DNA from: Holophagae bacterium
Lineage (GTDB): Bacteria; Acidobacteriota; Holophagae; Acanthopleuribacterales; Acanthopleuribacteraceae
DNA: 64,000 bases
Reading direction: 5' to 3'
Assembly (NCBI GenBank): GCA_030429565.1
Contig: JAUIFE010000007.1
Location: forward strand, 186,001-250,000
This document shows, piece by piece, positions 38,427-46,325 of this stretch. A program made the translations under genes and the position numbers. Positions within the stretch are counted from its first letter, which is position 1; every line of letters starts with the position of its first letter. The notes beneath the pieces are model-generated. The model ran no database searches, was not told where the DNA came from, and saw only the letters and a program-made list of their open reading frames with translations.

Positions 38427-40451
38427 GTGAGCGCGCTTCAAAATAATGTAGCGGACCTCCTGTGGCAAAGTCCCGGTAGCGATATCACCATTTTATCAAT
38501 GAATGTTAATCAGGCGTTATCCGAGCTTTACACAATTCAAGTCCAGATAAAAACAAAAGACTCAGGCTTATCATTTCAAGATTTCTTGCACAAAGACGCA
38601 AAGATTGTGCTCAAGTGCGGTGACAAACTTAGCGACGACCGCACGTTTAGCGGTATTGTGACCCGCTTTGTGCAAAGCTCCACTTACTTCGGCGATGTCG
38701 ATACCTCCACCGTTAAGTACTATGCTTACGATGTCGAAATTCGCCCCAAATTTTGGCTGACCACGCAGCGTTTTGGCTCCAAAGTTTTCCAAAAGAAAAA
38801 CGCAAAAGATATTATCTCCGAAGTACTCGGCGGTGCAGGTGTTACCTTTAAATGGGGCATCAAGGGTGCGCCGCCCGAGCGGGAATACTGCTTGCAGTAC
38901 GAGGAATCTGAGTTCGAATTCGTCTCGCGTCTGCTTGAAGACGAAGGCATTACTTATTTCTTCGATCACGAGGCCAACCAGGTTGTGTTTGCCAACGATC
39001 CGAGTGGTCACCCGGCTTGTAAGCCAAGTGCTAAGGCCGATTACTACGAAGGTGGCTCGGCTTGGATGTATCAAGGCGAAGACGAAACGGTTCACCAGTT
39101 CTCTTATGAAGAAGCGATTGGGACCGGGAAGTTCACGTCGAATGACTACAACTACACGACCGCCCAAACCAAAATCAAAGCCGACGATACCGAAGGATCC
39201 GTGCCGCATTTTCCCGCGTTGGAAATTTACGACCACACCCTTAACTATCCCGACGCCGGGGCCGGTAAAAAAATTGCCACTTTGCGCAAAGAGGAAATGA
39301 TCACGCGTTCCAAACGCGCCCGAGGCCGCACCTCGTGTCGTTCGTTTGAAACCGGGCATACCTTCACGCTGGGCAACCACTTCCGCGGTTCGTGGAACCG
39401 CAAATGGATTTTGGCGTCGTGCTCCATCTCGGTTGAACAGGGCCTGTACCGCTGTCACTTCACCGCAATTCCCGCCGACATTCCCTTTCGACCGATGCGG
39501 GTGACCCGTCGTCCCAAGGTTGACGGCGTTCAGACCGCGACGATTACCGGTCCTTCCGGTTCTAAGGTTTACCTGGACGATTTGGGTCGCTGTAAGATCC
39601 AATTTCACTGGGATCGCGAAGGTGAAATGAATGACCGCTCCTCAATGTGGGTGCGTGTTTCCAATGGTTATGCCGGCAAGGATTACGGCATTCAGTGGAT
39701 TCCCCGCGTCGGCCACGACGTGTTGGTGAGCTTCATTAACGGCGATCCTGATCGGCCGTTGGTGAGTGGTCGTGTGTATAACGACTTCAACAGTTGCCCG
39801 CTTAAGCCGGCTAACAAGTGGCAGAACATCATTAAAACCATTAAAGACAACCACATCATGTTCGATGACGAGGACGGCAAGGAGCTGATCCACATCCGTG
39901 CTCATAAAGACATGAAAACCCTGGTTGTTAACGATGAAGACTACGATGTCGGCCGCCACCGCACGATTAAAATCGGTAAGGACCACACCGAATCGATCGG
40001 CGATAACATGACGATCAAAGTGGGCGGTAACCTATCGGAAACCATTAAGAAAAATTACGACGAAAGCGTACAAAAGAACTACACGATTACGGTTAACGAA
40101 AACATGTCGACCACTGTCGTGAAAAACAACGCGCTTGATGTCAAAAAGAATATGTCTCACGATGTTAAGGAAAATTATTCGGTCAGCGTTGGTAAAGACT
40201 ACAAGCTTAAAGTCTCCAAGAAAGCCGACCTTAACATTAGCAAAACGACCAAGGTGACCTCGGGTGATAACCTCACTATTAACGGCAACAAAAAAGCGGT
40301 GTTTAATATCAAGGACCAGTTGACGTTAAAGTGTGGCCGCGCCTCGATCATTTTGAAGAAAAACGGAGACATCCAACTCAAAGGCAAGGTGCTGAACTTC
40401 AAAGCTTCCGGCAACATGAAGCTCAAAGGCAGCAAAATCGCCGAGAACTAA
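38427..40451 (+). CDS. vgrG: Type VI secretion tip protein VgrG
   Basis: This 674-residue spike protein trimerises at the tip of the Hcp tube and carries effectors into target cells. It shows the gp27-like N-terminus with SALQNNVADLLWQS and GIVTRFVQ, EYCLQYEESEFEFVSRLLED and GITYFFDH, then the gp5-like region GRCKIQFHWDREG and VRVSNGYAGKDYGIQWIPRVG. The C-terminal beta-helix is made of repeats such as MTIKVGGNLSETIKKNYDES. There is no C-terminal toxin domain. The start is GTG with a strong GGAGG upstream. Together with the next two genes it forms a VgrG-adaptor-PAAR unit. Confidence 0.94.
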   Translation: MSALQNNVADLLWQSPGSDITILSMNVNQALSELYTIQVQIKTKDSGLSFQDFLHKDAKIVLKCGDKLSDDRTFSGIVTRFVQSSTYFGDVDTSTVKYYAYDVEIRPKFWLTTQRFGSKVFQKKNAKDIISEVLGGAGVTFKWGIKGAPPEREYCLQYEESEFEFVSRLLEDEGITYFFDHEANQVVFANDPSGHPACKPSAKADYYEGGSAWMYQGEDETVHQFSYEEAIGTGKFTSNDYNYTTAQTKIKADDTEGSVPHFPALEIYDHTLNYPDAGAGKKIATLRKEEMITRSKRARGRTSCRSFETGHTFTLGNHFRGSWNRKWILASCSISVEQGLYRCHFTAIPADIPFRPMRVTRRPKVDGVQTATITGPSGSKVYLDDLGRCKIQFHWDREGEMNDRSSMWVRVSNGYAGKDYGIQWIPRVGHDVLVSFINGDPDRPLVSGRVYNDFNSCPLKPANKWQNIIKTIKDNHIMFDDEDGKELIHIRAHKDMKTLVVNDEDYDVGRHRTIKIGKDHTESIGDNMTIKVGGNLSETIKKNYDESVQKNYTITVNENMSTTVVKNNALDVKKNMSHDVKENYSVSVGKDYKLKVSKKADLNISKTTKVTSGDNLTINGNKKAVFNIKDQLTLKCGRASIILKKNGDIQLKGKVLNFKASGNMKLKGSKIAEN

Positions 40452-40485
40452 CAGGCGCACTCGCGTCGCGTATCGAACCTTTAAT

Positions 40486-40512
40486 CGGGCCGCCGTGTCG
40501 GTGGCCCGTTTT
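40486..40512 (+). terminator. Terminator-like hairpin between vgrG and DUF2169
   Basis: CGGGCCGCCG and CGGTGGCCCG form a ten-base-pair stem (one G-T wobble) with a three-base loop, followed by four T. It lies 34 bases after the vgrG stop and 15 before the next start codon. It may reduce read-through and keep VgrG in excess over its adaptor. Confidence 0.6.
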
Positions 40513-40526
40513 CGATGTGACAGCCT

Positions 40527-41561
40527 ATGGAAACCAAGAACGAAACTTTTGCCGAGGTCGGCCACTTCGGCGGTAAAACCCAAGCGGGCAAGAATCAGTT
40601 GATTTGCTTGCTTAAGGCAACCTACCTGTTCGATGAGGAGGGTGCTTTGAGTCTCGCGGAGCAACAGGAACCCTTGCTGTTGGAAGACGTGTACCTGGGC
40701 GAGCCGGGCGCTTCAACCCTAACCGAAGCGGCTGATCTCAGTTTGGGGCGTCCGACAACCGAGTTAGCGATTGTTGGATCGGTTTATCCCGCTGTCGGTG
40801 AGCAGGGGCGTGGCTTGTTCCGTTTCGGCGTTGGTGACATGGGTTTTGAGATTGCCGCATTTGGTGAACGCTGTTGGCAAACGCGTATGGGTTTTCCGGT
40901 ATTGTCTGAGCCCGAACCCTTTGAATCGGTGCCCTTGTTGTTTGAGAACGCGTTTGGCGGCGTCGATACCCGTCACGCGGATCCCGACAAACATGGCTAT
41001 GAGGCGCGTAATCCTATTGGACGTGGTTACTTGTTGGCGCACACCAAGGTCGATTTTACAGAACTGGCGGTGCCGCAATTGGAAGATCCACGCAAGCTGA
41101 TCAAAACCCCGTTCGACAAACCCGAACCGATGTGTACCGCCTTTGTGCCGCCCCATTGGGAGCCGCGCAAAAGTAAGGCGGGCACCTATGATGCCGCCTG
41201 GGAACAAACGCGCAAGCCGTTGTTGCCCGACGACTTCGATCCGCGTTTCTGCAATGCCGTCACCGATCGTCAGTGTTTTCCGGATTTTGTAAACGGTGAC
41301 GAAACCATTGAGCTCCAAGGCCTACAGCCTGTTAGTATGAACGGTGGCGCCTGTCGCGTGGTCTTGCCAGGTCTGCAACCGCGCTGTGCCGTCAACATCG
41401 ATGCGGCGCCCGATCAAGCGGTTCCGTTGCGTTTGGAGAAAATCCTAATTCGCGGCGAATCACGGCGTTTGGTATTGCTCTGGGCCGGTTATTTTGAGGC
41501 CTTTGAATCGTTCATGGAGATGGCGGGCACGACTTGGACATTGTCCGAAATGTCCGCTTAA
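40527..41561 (+). CDS. T6SS adaptor, DUF2169 family
   Basis: The 344-residue protein matches the DUF2169 family: FGEQRGLFRFG-type strands, NPIGRGYL, PPHWEPRKSKAGTYDAAWEQ, then LLPDDFDPRFCNA and NGDETIELQGLQP. Members are chaperone or adaptor proteins encoded between vgrG and PAAR genes, thought to load cargo on the spike. No signal peptide or membrane segment is visible. The start is ATG at 40527 with no strong ribosome-binding site. A PAAR-like gene follows after 67 bases. Confidence 0.88.
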   Translation: METKNETFAEVGHFGGKTQAGKNQLICLLKATYLFDEEGALSLAEQQEPLLLEDVYLGEPGASTLTEAADLSLGRPTTELAIVGSVYPAVGEQGRGLFRFGVGDMGFEIAAFGERCWQTRMGFPVLSEPEPFESVPLLFENAFGGVDTRHADPDKHGYEARNPIGRGYLLAHTKVDFTELAVPQLEDPRKLIKTPFDKPEPMCTAFVPPHWEPRKSKAGTYDAAWEQTRKPLLPDDFDPRFCNAVTDRQCFPDFVNGDETIELQGLQPVSMNGGACRVVLPGLQPRCAVNIDAAPDQAVPLRLEKILIRGESRRLVLLWAGYFEAFESFMEMAGTTWTLSEMSA

Positions 41562-41628
41562 CCCAAATGCTTGCAGTTTTATAGGCTGCTTAACCAACAA
41601 GATTATCGCTATAAATAAGGAGTTTGCC

Positions 41629-42087
41629 GTGGGTGTAACAGTAGGTGCTAACAGCCGATCCGTGGTCCACAAACGCAGCAACGGGGTGACCATTTGTTTC
41701 CCCGACGTCTGCAAGACGCCAACCCCTGGCGGTCCGGTTCCTATTCCGTACCCCAACATCGGCCGTTCGGCCGACACAGCCAAGGCCGCCAAGAAGGTGA
41801 AAGCCGACGGTTGCCCGGTGGCGCACGGTAAGTCGAACATGCGGATGTCGACGGGAGACGAACCTGGCGTGCTCGGCGGCATTATTTCGGGGAAAATCAA
41901 AGGCAAATGCGATTACGTGACCAAGTCGTTCGACGTAAAGGTCGAAGGCAAAGGTGTGGCGCGAGCGTTTGACCTCTTGTTACACAACAAGAAAAACACG
42001 GCGCCGTATCCGGTGCTCCAGGCGCCAATCATCGTGATCGTCATGGATGAAAAACCCAAATGCCTCGTGTGTAACAAGGCCTTTTAG
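41629..42087 (+). CDS. DUF4150 PAAR-like spike tip protein
   Basis: The 152-residue protein caps the VgrG needle with a sharp tip. It shows FPDVCKTPTPGGPVPIPYPN followed by IGRSADTAKAAKKVK, the DUF4150 signature, and a Cys-containing C-terminus (CLVCNKAF). It carries no toxin domain, so any effector is likely non-covalent or encoded elsewhere. The start is GTG at 41629 with AAGGAG six bases upstream; a longer frame overlaps the DUF2169 gene. A large hairpin follows 42 bases after the stop. Confidence 0.88.
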   Translation: MGVTVGANSRSVVHKRSNGVTICFPDVCKTPTPGGPVPIPYPNIGRSADTAKAAKKVKADGCPVAHGKSNMRMSTGDEPGVLGGIISGKIKGKCDYVTKSFDVKVEGKGVARAFDLLLHNKKNTAPYPVLQAPIIVIVMDEKPKCLVCNKAF

Positions 42088-42129
42088 GGTCGCATAGCCT
42101 GGGCTCGTGACCGAGGCCGGCCCCTGTTC

Positions 42130-42161
42130 AAGGGGGCTTGCTCTAGGACCCAAGCCCCCTT
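42130..42161 (+). terminator. Strong hairpin after the PAAR-like gene
   Basis: AAGGGGGCTTG and CAAGCCCCCTT form a perfect 11-base-pair stem with a ten-base loop. No T run follows (TAAACT), so it may act as a stabilising 3' end or a rho-dependent stop rather than a classic intrinsic terminator. Confidence 0.55.
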
Positions 42162-42316
42162 AAACTAAGGGGTCGCCGTGAAGGTCGCGCGCTGCAGGTG
42201 CGGGTGACGAGGCTGGGCATTCATTTTTTTGTGGTAGGGGAGGCGCGCCGCTTGAATATCAGGCTGCAGTTTGCGTGCGACGCCTTTTGGCGGTTCGCGC
42301 CGTGTGGGCGGCAATT

Positions 42317-43669
42317 ATGACCCTCCGTCGCTTTTACGAACAACTTTTTGACGAGCATTTGGAAGAGGCCTCGTTCCTCTTCGAGCAACGCATGTACCTG
42401 ATCCACGATGTGGAACTGAGCTGGCGCGACCACGAAGCATTCGAGGCACGTTTTCAGCGTCATTATGAAGGTTTACTGCACGGCGGTGAGCCCGCGTTAA
42501 AGGCTTGCATCGACAAAGCCGGCAGCGGTGACTTTGGCGAGTGTCACACGGCGTTGCGTGTTTTGTTACAACGGGACCGCTACGATCTGGTGTGCCTGGC
42601 CCTCGACGAAAACCCGTTCCTGGAGGAACCGGAATACCGCCACGCGGTGTGGACGGCTTTCGTGTTGGCGCGCAACACGGCGCACATTGCGCGTTTTATC
42701 GAGCAGGTGGTGGAACGCTGGCCGGACTTGGTCGGCGCGGCGATTCAGATTGTCGGTTGGTTGCGTTTGGAACAGCACCTCGATTTCCTTGAAGATCTGC
42801 AATACAGCGAAATCGATTACAGCACGCCGTTACTGGAAGCCTGGGTGCGTCTGGCGCTGCCGGCGGCCTTGTCGTGGTTTGAAGAAGTCGCCTTTAAGGG
42901 TGAGCAGGACGCGTTACGCCACCAGGCGGCACTGGGATTGGCGCGGCTCGGCAGTCGCCGTTTGATGCAATTCTGTTTGCAGGATGTCACCGTGCCGGCG
43001 TGGAGCTACTTGCCGTTGGCGGTGTGTGGCGATCAAGGTTTGAGCCGACGCTTGCTGGAACAATTTAAAGCGGAAGGTGTTGCCCACGGTGACGGCCTAC
43101 TGGCGCTGGGTTTGTTGGGGGATGCAGATGCGGTCCCTTTCCTAATTCAGTGCATGGGTTCCGATGTTTACCCGGCCGAAGCGGCCGAGGCGTTGAACCT
43201 CATCACAGGGGCAGATCTCTTTGAAGAAACCTTTGTGCCCGAGCAAGTCGACGAAGACGAACTTTTTGAGGAAGAAATCGAGGCGTGGCGCAACGGCGAG
43301 CCGGCGCGCAAGGCCGACGGCAGCTTGGCCGGCGAATACATGGTGACGCTGTCACAGACAGCGACGACTTGGGACGGTTGGTGGCGCGACCACTTGGGCG
43401 CCTTCAACACCGGTGTGTGGTACCGCCGCGGCGAGGCGGGCCATCCTGCCAACTGCGTGGCGGCGCTGATGATGGAAACCCACGCCAACCGCCTGCGCTG
43501 GTGGTTGGGTCAAGAGCTATTCGTGCGCTATAACATCGACATGCGCTTAGAGTTAGAGATGCCGATCCAGCTCCAAATCGGTGCAGCGCGCCACATCGGC
43601 CGTTGGATCGAAGAAAACGGGGACCAATTCCAGCCAGGCCGTTGGCACCTAAAAGGCGTTGCCGGCTAA
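42317..43669 (+). CDS. T6SS-associated TIGR02270-family protein
   Basis: The 450-residue protein is helical, with HEAT-like pairs such as RHQAALGLARLGSRRLMQF and ALGLLGDADAVPFLIQCM. It ends in a region typical of the TIGR02270 family found beside vgrG-DUF2169-PAAR genes (WYRRGEAGHPANCV and HANRLRWWLGQELF). Its role in secretion is unknown; a scaffold or loading role is inferred from the HEAT fold and context. The start is ATG at 42317, although the site is weak; a GTG at 42275 would add 14 residues. It ends the plus-strand island. Confidence 0.8.
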   Translation: MTLRRFYEQLFDEHLEEASFLFEQRMYLIHDVELSWRDHEAFEARFQRHYEGLLHGGEPALKACIDKAGSGDFGECHTALRVLLQRDRYDLVCLALDENPFLEEPEYRHAVWTAFVLARNTAHIARFIEQVVERWPDLVGAAIQIVGWLRLEQHLDFLEDLQYSEIDYSTPLLEAWVRLALPAALSWFEEVAFKGEQDALRHQAALGLARLGSRRLMQFCLQDVTVPAWSYLPLAVCGDQGLSRRLLEQFKAEGVAHGDGLLALGLLGDADAVPFLIQCMGSDVYPAEAAEALNLITGADLFEETFVPEQVDEDELFEEEIEAWRNGEPARKADGSLAGEYMVTLSQTATTWDGWWRDHLGAFNTGVWYRRGEAGHPANCVAALMMETHANRLRWWLGQELFVRYNIDMRLELEMPIQLQIGAARHIGRWIEENGDQFQPGRWHLKGVAG

Positions 43670-43728
43670 GACCTTTTGGGCCATGAGTCAATGGCATGGA
43701 CCCCGGGTTCACGGGGCACTGCCAAAGT

Positions 43729-44013
43729 CTAATCAAGCAAATTCACAAGGATGACGGCGCAAAGCACAAATGCTAAAAGCAGAATGGGAATGAACAACAA
43801 GAGAACCCTTTTACGTTTGTGAACTTTGTAAAGGTGAAGGCTAATTGGAACGGCAATAAACAATGCGGGAATCAAACATGCTGCAACAAAATAAGGATAC
43901 AAAGGTGTGGGGTCGGAAGCAGAAGCCAAATTGGGAAACAGGCAGCAGCCGGCCGCGATGAGCCAGGGGCCGGCCCCGTGACGGTAGCTCTTGAACTGGT
44001 CATCCGGCTTCAT
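43729..44013 (-). CDS. Small membrane protein, paralogue 2
   Basis: The 94-residue protein has a first hydrophobic stretch that ends ASAS (GPWLIAAGCCLFPNLASAS), which looks like a signal peptide or first helix. Two further membrane helices (YFVAACLIPALFIAVPISL and LLLFIPILLLAFVLCAVIL) flank a very basic loop KVHKRKR. It is clearly related to the gene 37 bases upstream. The start has an excellent AAAGGAGGG site. It is the last gene of the KAP cluster. No known family is recognised. Confidence 0.7.
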   Translation of the reverse strand: MKPDDQFKSYRHGAGPWLIAAGCCLFPNLASASDPTPLYPYFVAACLIPALFIAVPISLHLYKVHKRKRVLLLFIPILLLAFVLCAVILVNLLD

Positions 44014-44050
44014 CCTATACCCTCCTTTCGTTCCAACTTATCCCTCACAA

Positions 44051-44326
44051 TTATCCGAAAACGATGGCGGCGCAAACGGCGTAAGTCGAAATGAGAATGG
44101 GGCAAAACACCCAGAGAACCCTCTTTCTTTTTTCGACAAAATAAAGCCATAGGGTTATTGCCGTGCTGATAATGACAGCGGGAATCAAGCTAGCGATGGC
44201 CATAATAGGAAGTAAATCGCTAAAGTCTGAAGCGGAAGCAACGTTGGGCAGGGACCAACAGCAAGCGGCGATAAGCCAAGGTGTTGCCCCATGGCAAGGG
44301 TTCCGAGCTTGCGCCTCGTTCTTCAT
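44051..44326 (-). CDS. Small membrane protein, paralogue 1
   Basis: The 91-residue protein shares the same plan as its neighbour: TPWLIAACCWSLPNVASASD, two membrane helices (IASLIPAVIISTAITLWL and VFCPILISTYAVCAA) and the basic loop EKRKR between them. The two proteins share roughly 40-45% of positions by eye. Its ATG overlaps the stop of the KAP ATPase gene by four bases (ATGA), which implies coupled translation. Expected location is the inner membrane, perhaps as the anchor or effector of the ATPase. Confidence 0.75.
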   Translation of the reverse strand: MKNEAQARNPCHGATPWLIAACCWSLPNVASASDFSDLLPIMAIASLIPAVIISTAITLWLYFVEKRKRVLWVFCPILISTYAVCAAIVFG

Positions 44327-45357
44327 AACCAACGCAAATCCCCAATTTCAATTTTCTCCGAGTCCCGTTCGAATAAAGTAACCGGATCTTCGCATGCGCT
44401 ATATTTCTCGGCGAGGGCACTGAGGGGCGGTTGCTTGAGATGGGTTTGAAAAAAGGCTTTCATCGTGATTCGGGGACTTGCGCTACGCATCAGATCGCCC
44501 ATCGCCTCCGTTTCCTTAGCGAGCTCGGCTGTGCGACAGGTCAGTGTATTCTGGCGTTCGTGTTGCTCAGGTATGGGAACCTCAAGCGTGGCATGGAAGA
44601 TTTTGCGAAAGTAATTCGCAGCATAATAACTGTCTTTGTCTTCATACCGTTTCATAATGAAACGTTTGGCGATTTCGGTATCAATGCCTGCGACAAAGAT
44701 GACCCGGGCCCCTTCGCAAACAAACAAATTCTTGAGTGCTTCGAGCATTTCGAGTGCCTTATCGGGTAAGCAGCGATCTAAATCATCGAGGAATACAATG
44801 AGGGGGTACTTGTTGTCGCATGCCTTCTCTGAAACTAAGTGTGTGAGAGCGGCAAAATCCTTGCGGATCAAGGCGACGGGATCCGAGTACCTTTCAGCGT
44901 GACTTTCTAAGTGTTTGCGGATGTCTTGATCGATTTCTTTGATGTTTTTGTAACTGATTGCCTTATTACTGACAAATTGAGCGGCCGCATCCAGCGTACT
45001 GGTAAACAAGCTCAGCGCAAACAGGCCCAACTCCTTCGCGGCGACGCCCCATTTGGAAAAAGCCGCTTGGCTTAAGTTTGCGAGAAAGCATTGGACAACG
45101 TCATCGGCACGTTCATATTCCCATGGATTAAACCAAAGCACCGGGAAGCCGTCGCCGTCCAATCGTTTCGAAAGCGCGCGCATCAGCGAAGTTTTCCCAC
45201 TGCCCCAAGTGCCGTTAAGTGATAAACAAAAAGGCGGCTCGATTTGTCGTCTGATCAAACCTTGAAGGGCGTCAAGAAATGGATGTTTTCCGTGATCAAT
45301 CCAATTGGTTTCGTCCAGCCAAGGATCTAGTGCGCGAAAGGGTCCTTGTTCCGCCAT
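44323..45357 (-). CDS. KAP-family P-loop ATPase
   Basis: The 344-residue protein has Walker A GTWGSGKTS (near residues 49-57) and Walker B IVFLDDLDRC (near 190), both characteristic of KAP P-loop NTPases, with NPWEYERAD between them. It includes the usual long insertion, with a moderately hydrophobic segment (LGLFALSLFTSTLDAAAQF). KAP ATPases are poorly understood; some, such as PifA, exclude phage. The start is ATG at 45357 with AGAGAGGAC upstream. It is followed by two small membrane proteins, the first overlapping it. Confidence 0.88.
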   Translation of the reverse strand: MAEQGPFRALDPWLDETNWIDHGKHPFLDALQGLIRRQIEPPFCLSLNGTWGSGKTSLMRALSKRLDGDGFPVLWFNPWEYERADDVVQCFLANLSQAAFSKWGVAAKELGLFALSLFTSTLDAAAQFVSNKAISYKNIKEIDQDIRKHLESHAERYSDPVALIRKDFAALTHLVSEKACDNKYPLIVFLDDLDRCLPDKALEMLEALKNLFVCEGARVIFVAGIDTEIAKRFIMKRYEDKDSYYAANYFRKIFHATLEVPIPEQHERQNTLTCRTAELAKETEAMGDLMRSASPRITMKAFFQTHLKQPPLSALAEKYSACEDPVTLFERDSEKIEIGDLRWL

Positions 45358-45468
45358 TCAGTCCTCTCTATTCACGGCTTCATGAAGAGGTGTCAGTTTT
45401 TAAGTGCGGGATCGTGAAAATCATCTTACCAAGGAAAATGCAGAACGGGATAAAGAATGAGGCGAGGG

Positions 45469-46056
45469 TTAAACAAATGCCCGCAATGTGAGCGAAATAC
45501 GGCGGTTCTGATAACGCTTAAAATTCGGCACCTCATGGGTCCAAAGCTGGTTGGCGGCAAAAGGGATGACCACCACGGCGCCATGGGACACCACCACATC
45601 AATCTTGCCCTGACCGCGATAGGGACGCATCCGAAAAACGCGCTCTTCGCCAAGTGACAGCGTCACAATCGGCGAGCCGCTAACCATGGGTGCGGTCGCA
45701 TCGCGATGGCGTCCAATATAATGACCAAGGGATCCGTCATACCAATTCAACAACAAGCTATTTAAACGCGGATCAACGGCGGAACAAGCCCAATCTAAAT
45801 AAGGTCGCAGCTCAGGAGAAATCGGCAAAGCACGATTCACATTCCCTGAATAAACATAATCGCGCCCAAAGGCCTGCTGCCAACGTGGTGTGGGCACGGC
45901 GCGCCCATGCATCTGCACTACATGGAAAGCATCCGGCCGAGCATCCCAAAGTCGCGAAAAGCCGTCTTCATCGGGCAAAAGCGAAGCCGGCAAGGAACCC
46001 AACCAAATCTCATGGGCTTCACCCAAAGCAACCCGTTCCAAATCAACCTCCATCAT
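45469..46056 (-). CDS. AlkB-like 2-oxoglutarate/Fe(II) dioxygenase
   Basis: The 195-residue protein has the iron ligands HRD (in YIGRHRDATAP), a distal His in WTHEVPNF, and the 2-oxoglutarate-binding Arg in RRISLTLR, the AlkB pattern. NWYDGSLGHYIGRH is also typical. AlkB homologues repair alkylated DNA or RNA or modify tRNA; which applies cannot be decided. The start is set at ATG 46056, although no strong site is visible; the frame is open much further upstream but that part lacks similarity. The KAP gene follows 111 bases later. Confidence 0.82.
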   Translation of the reverse strand: MMEVDLERVALGEAHEIWLGSLPASLLPDEDGFSRLWDARPDAFHVVQMHGRAVPTPRWQQAFGRDYVYSGNVNRALPISPELRPYLDWACSAVDPRLNSLLLNWYDGSLGHYIGRHRDATAPMVSGSPIVTLSLGEERVFRMRPYRGQGKIDVVVSHGAVVVIPFAANQLWTHEVPNFKRYQNRRISLTLRAFV

Positions 46057-46325
46057 CCAATCAAACCCCAAACCCAAGCCACAACGCGACACCAAGCGAG
46101 GAAACAAAACGAACAAAGCCGCGCCAATCCTTCCAAGGCGGAAAACCGATTGAATAATAAGCGAAAGCAAGGACGCCCTTCCCATCCAAGGCCCACCACA
46201 GCGAAAGCGAGGCCCAAGCGAACCCACCAAAAAGGTCGCCACCCAACCCACGCTTTCGAAGCAACGGCTTCTTCCGTCGGGCGGAATCCGTGAAAAAAGG
46301 GCCGCCCCCCAAATCGCCCTTCTTC

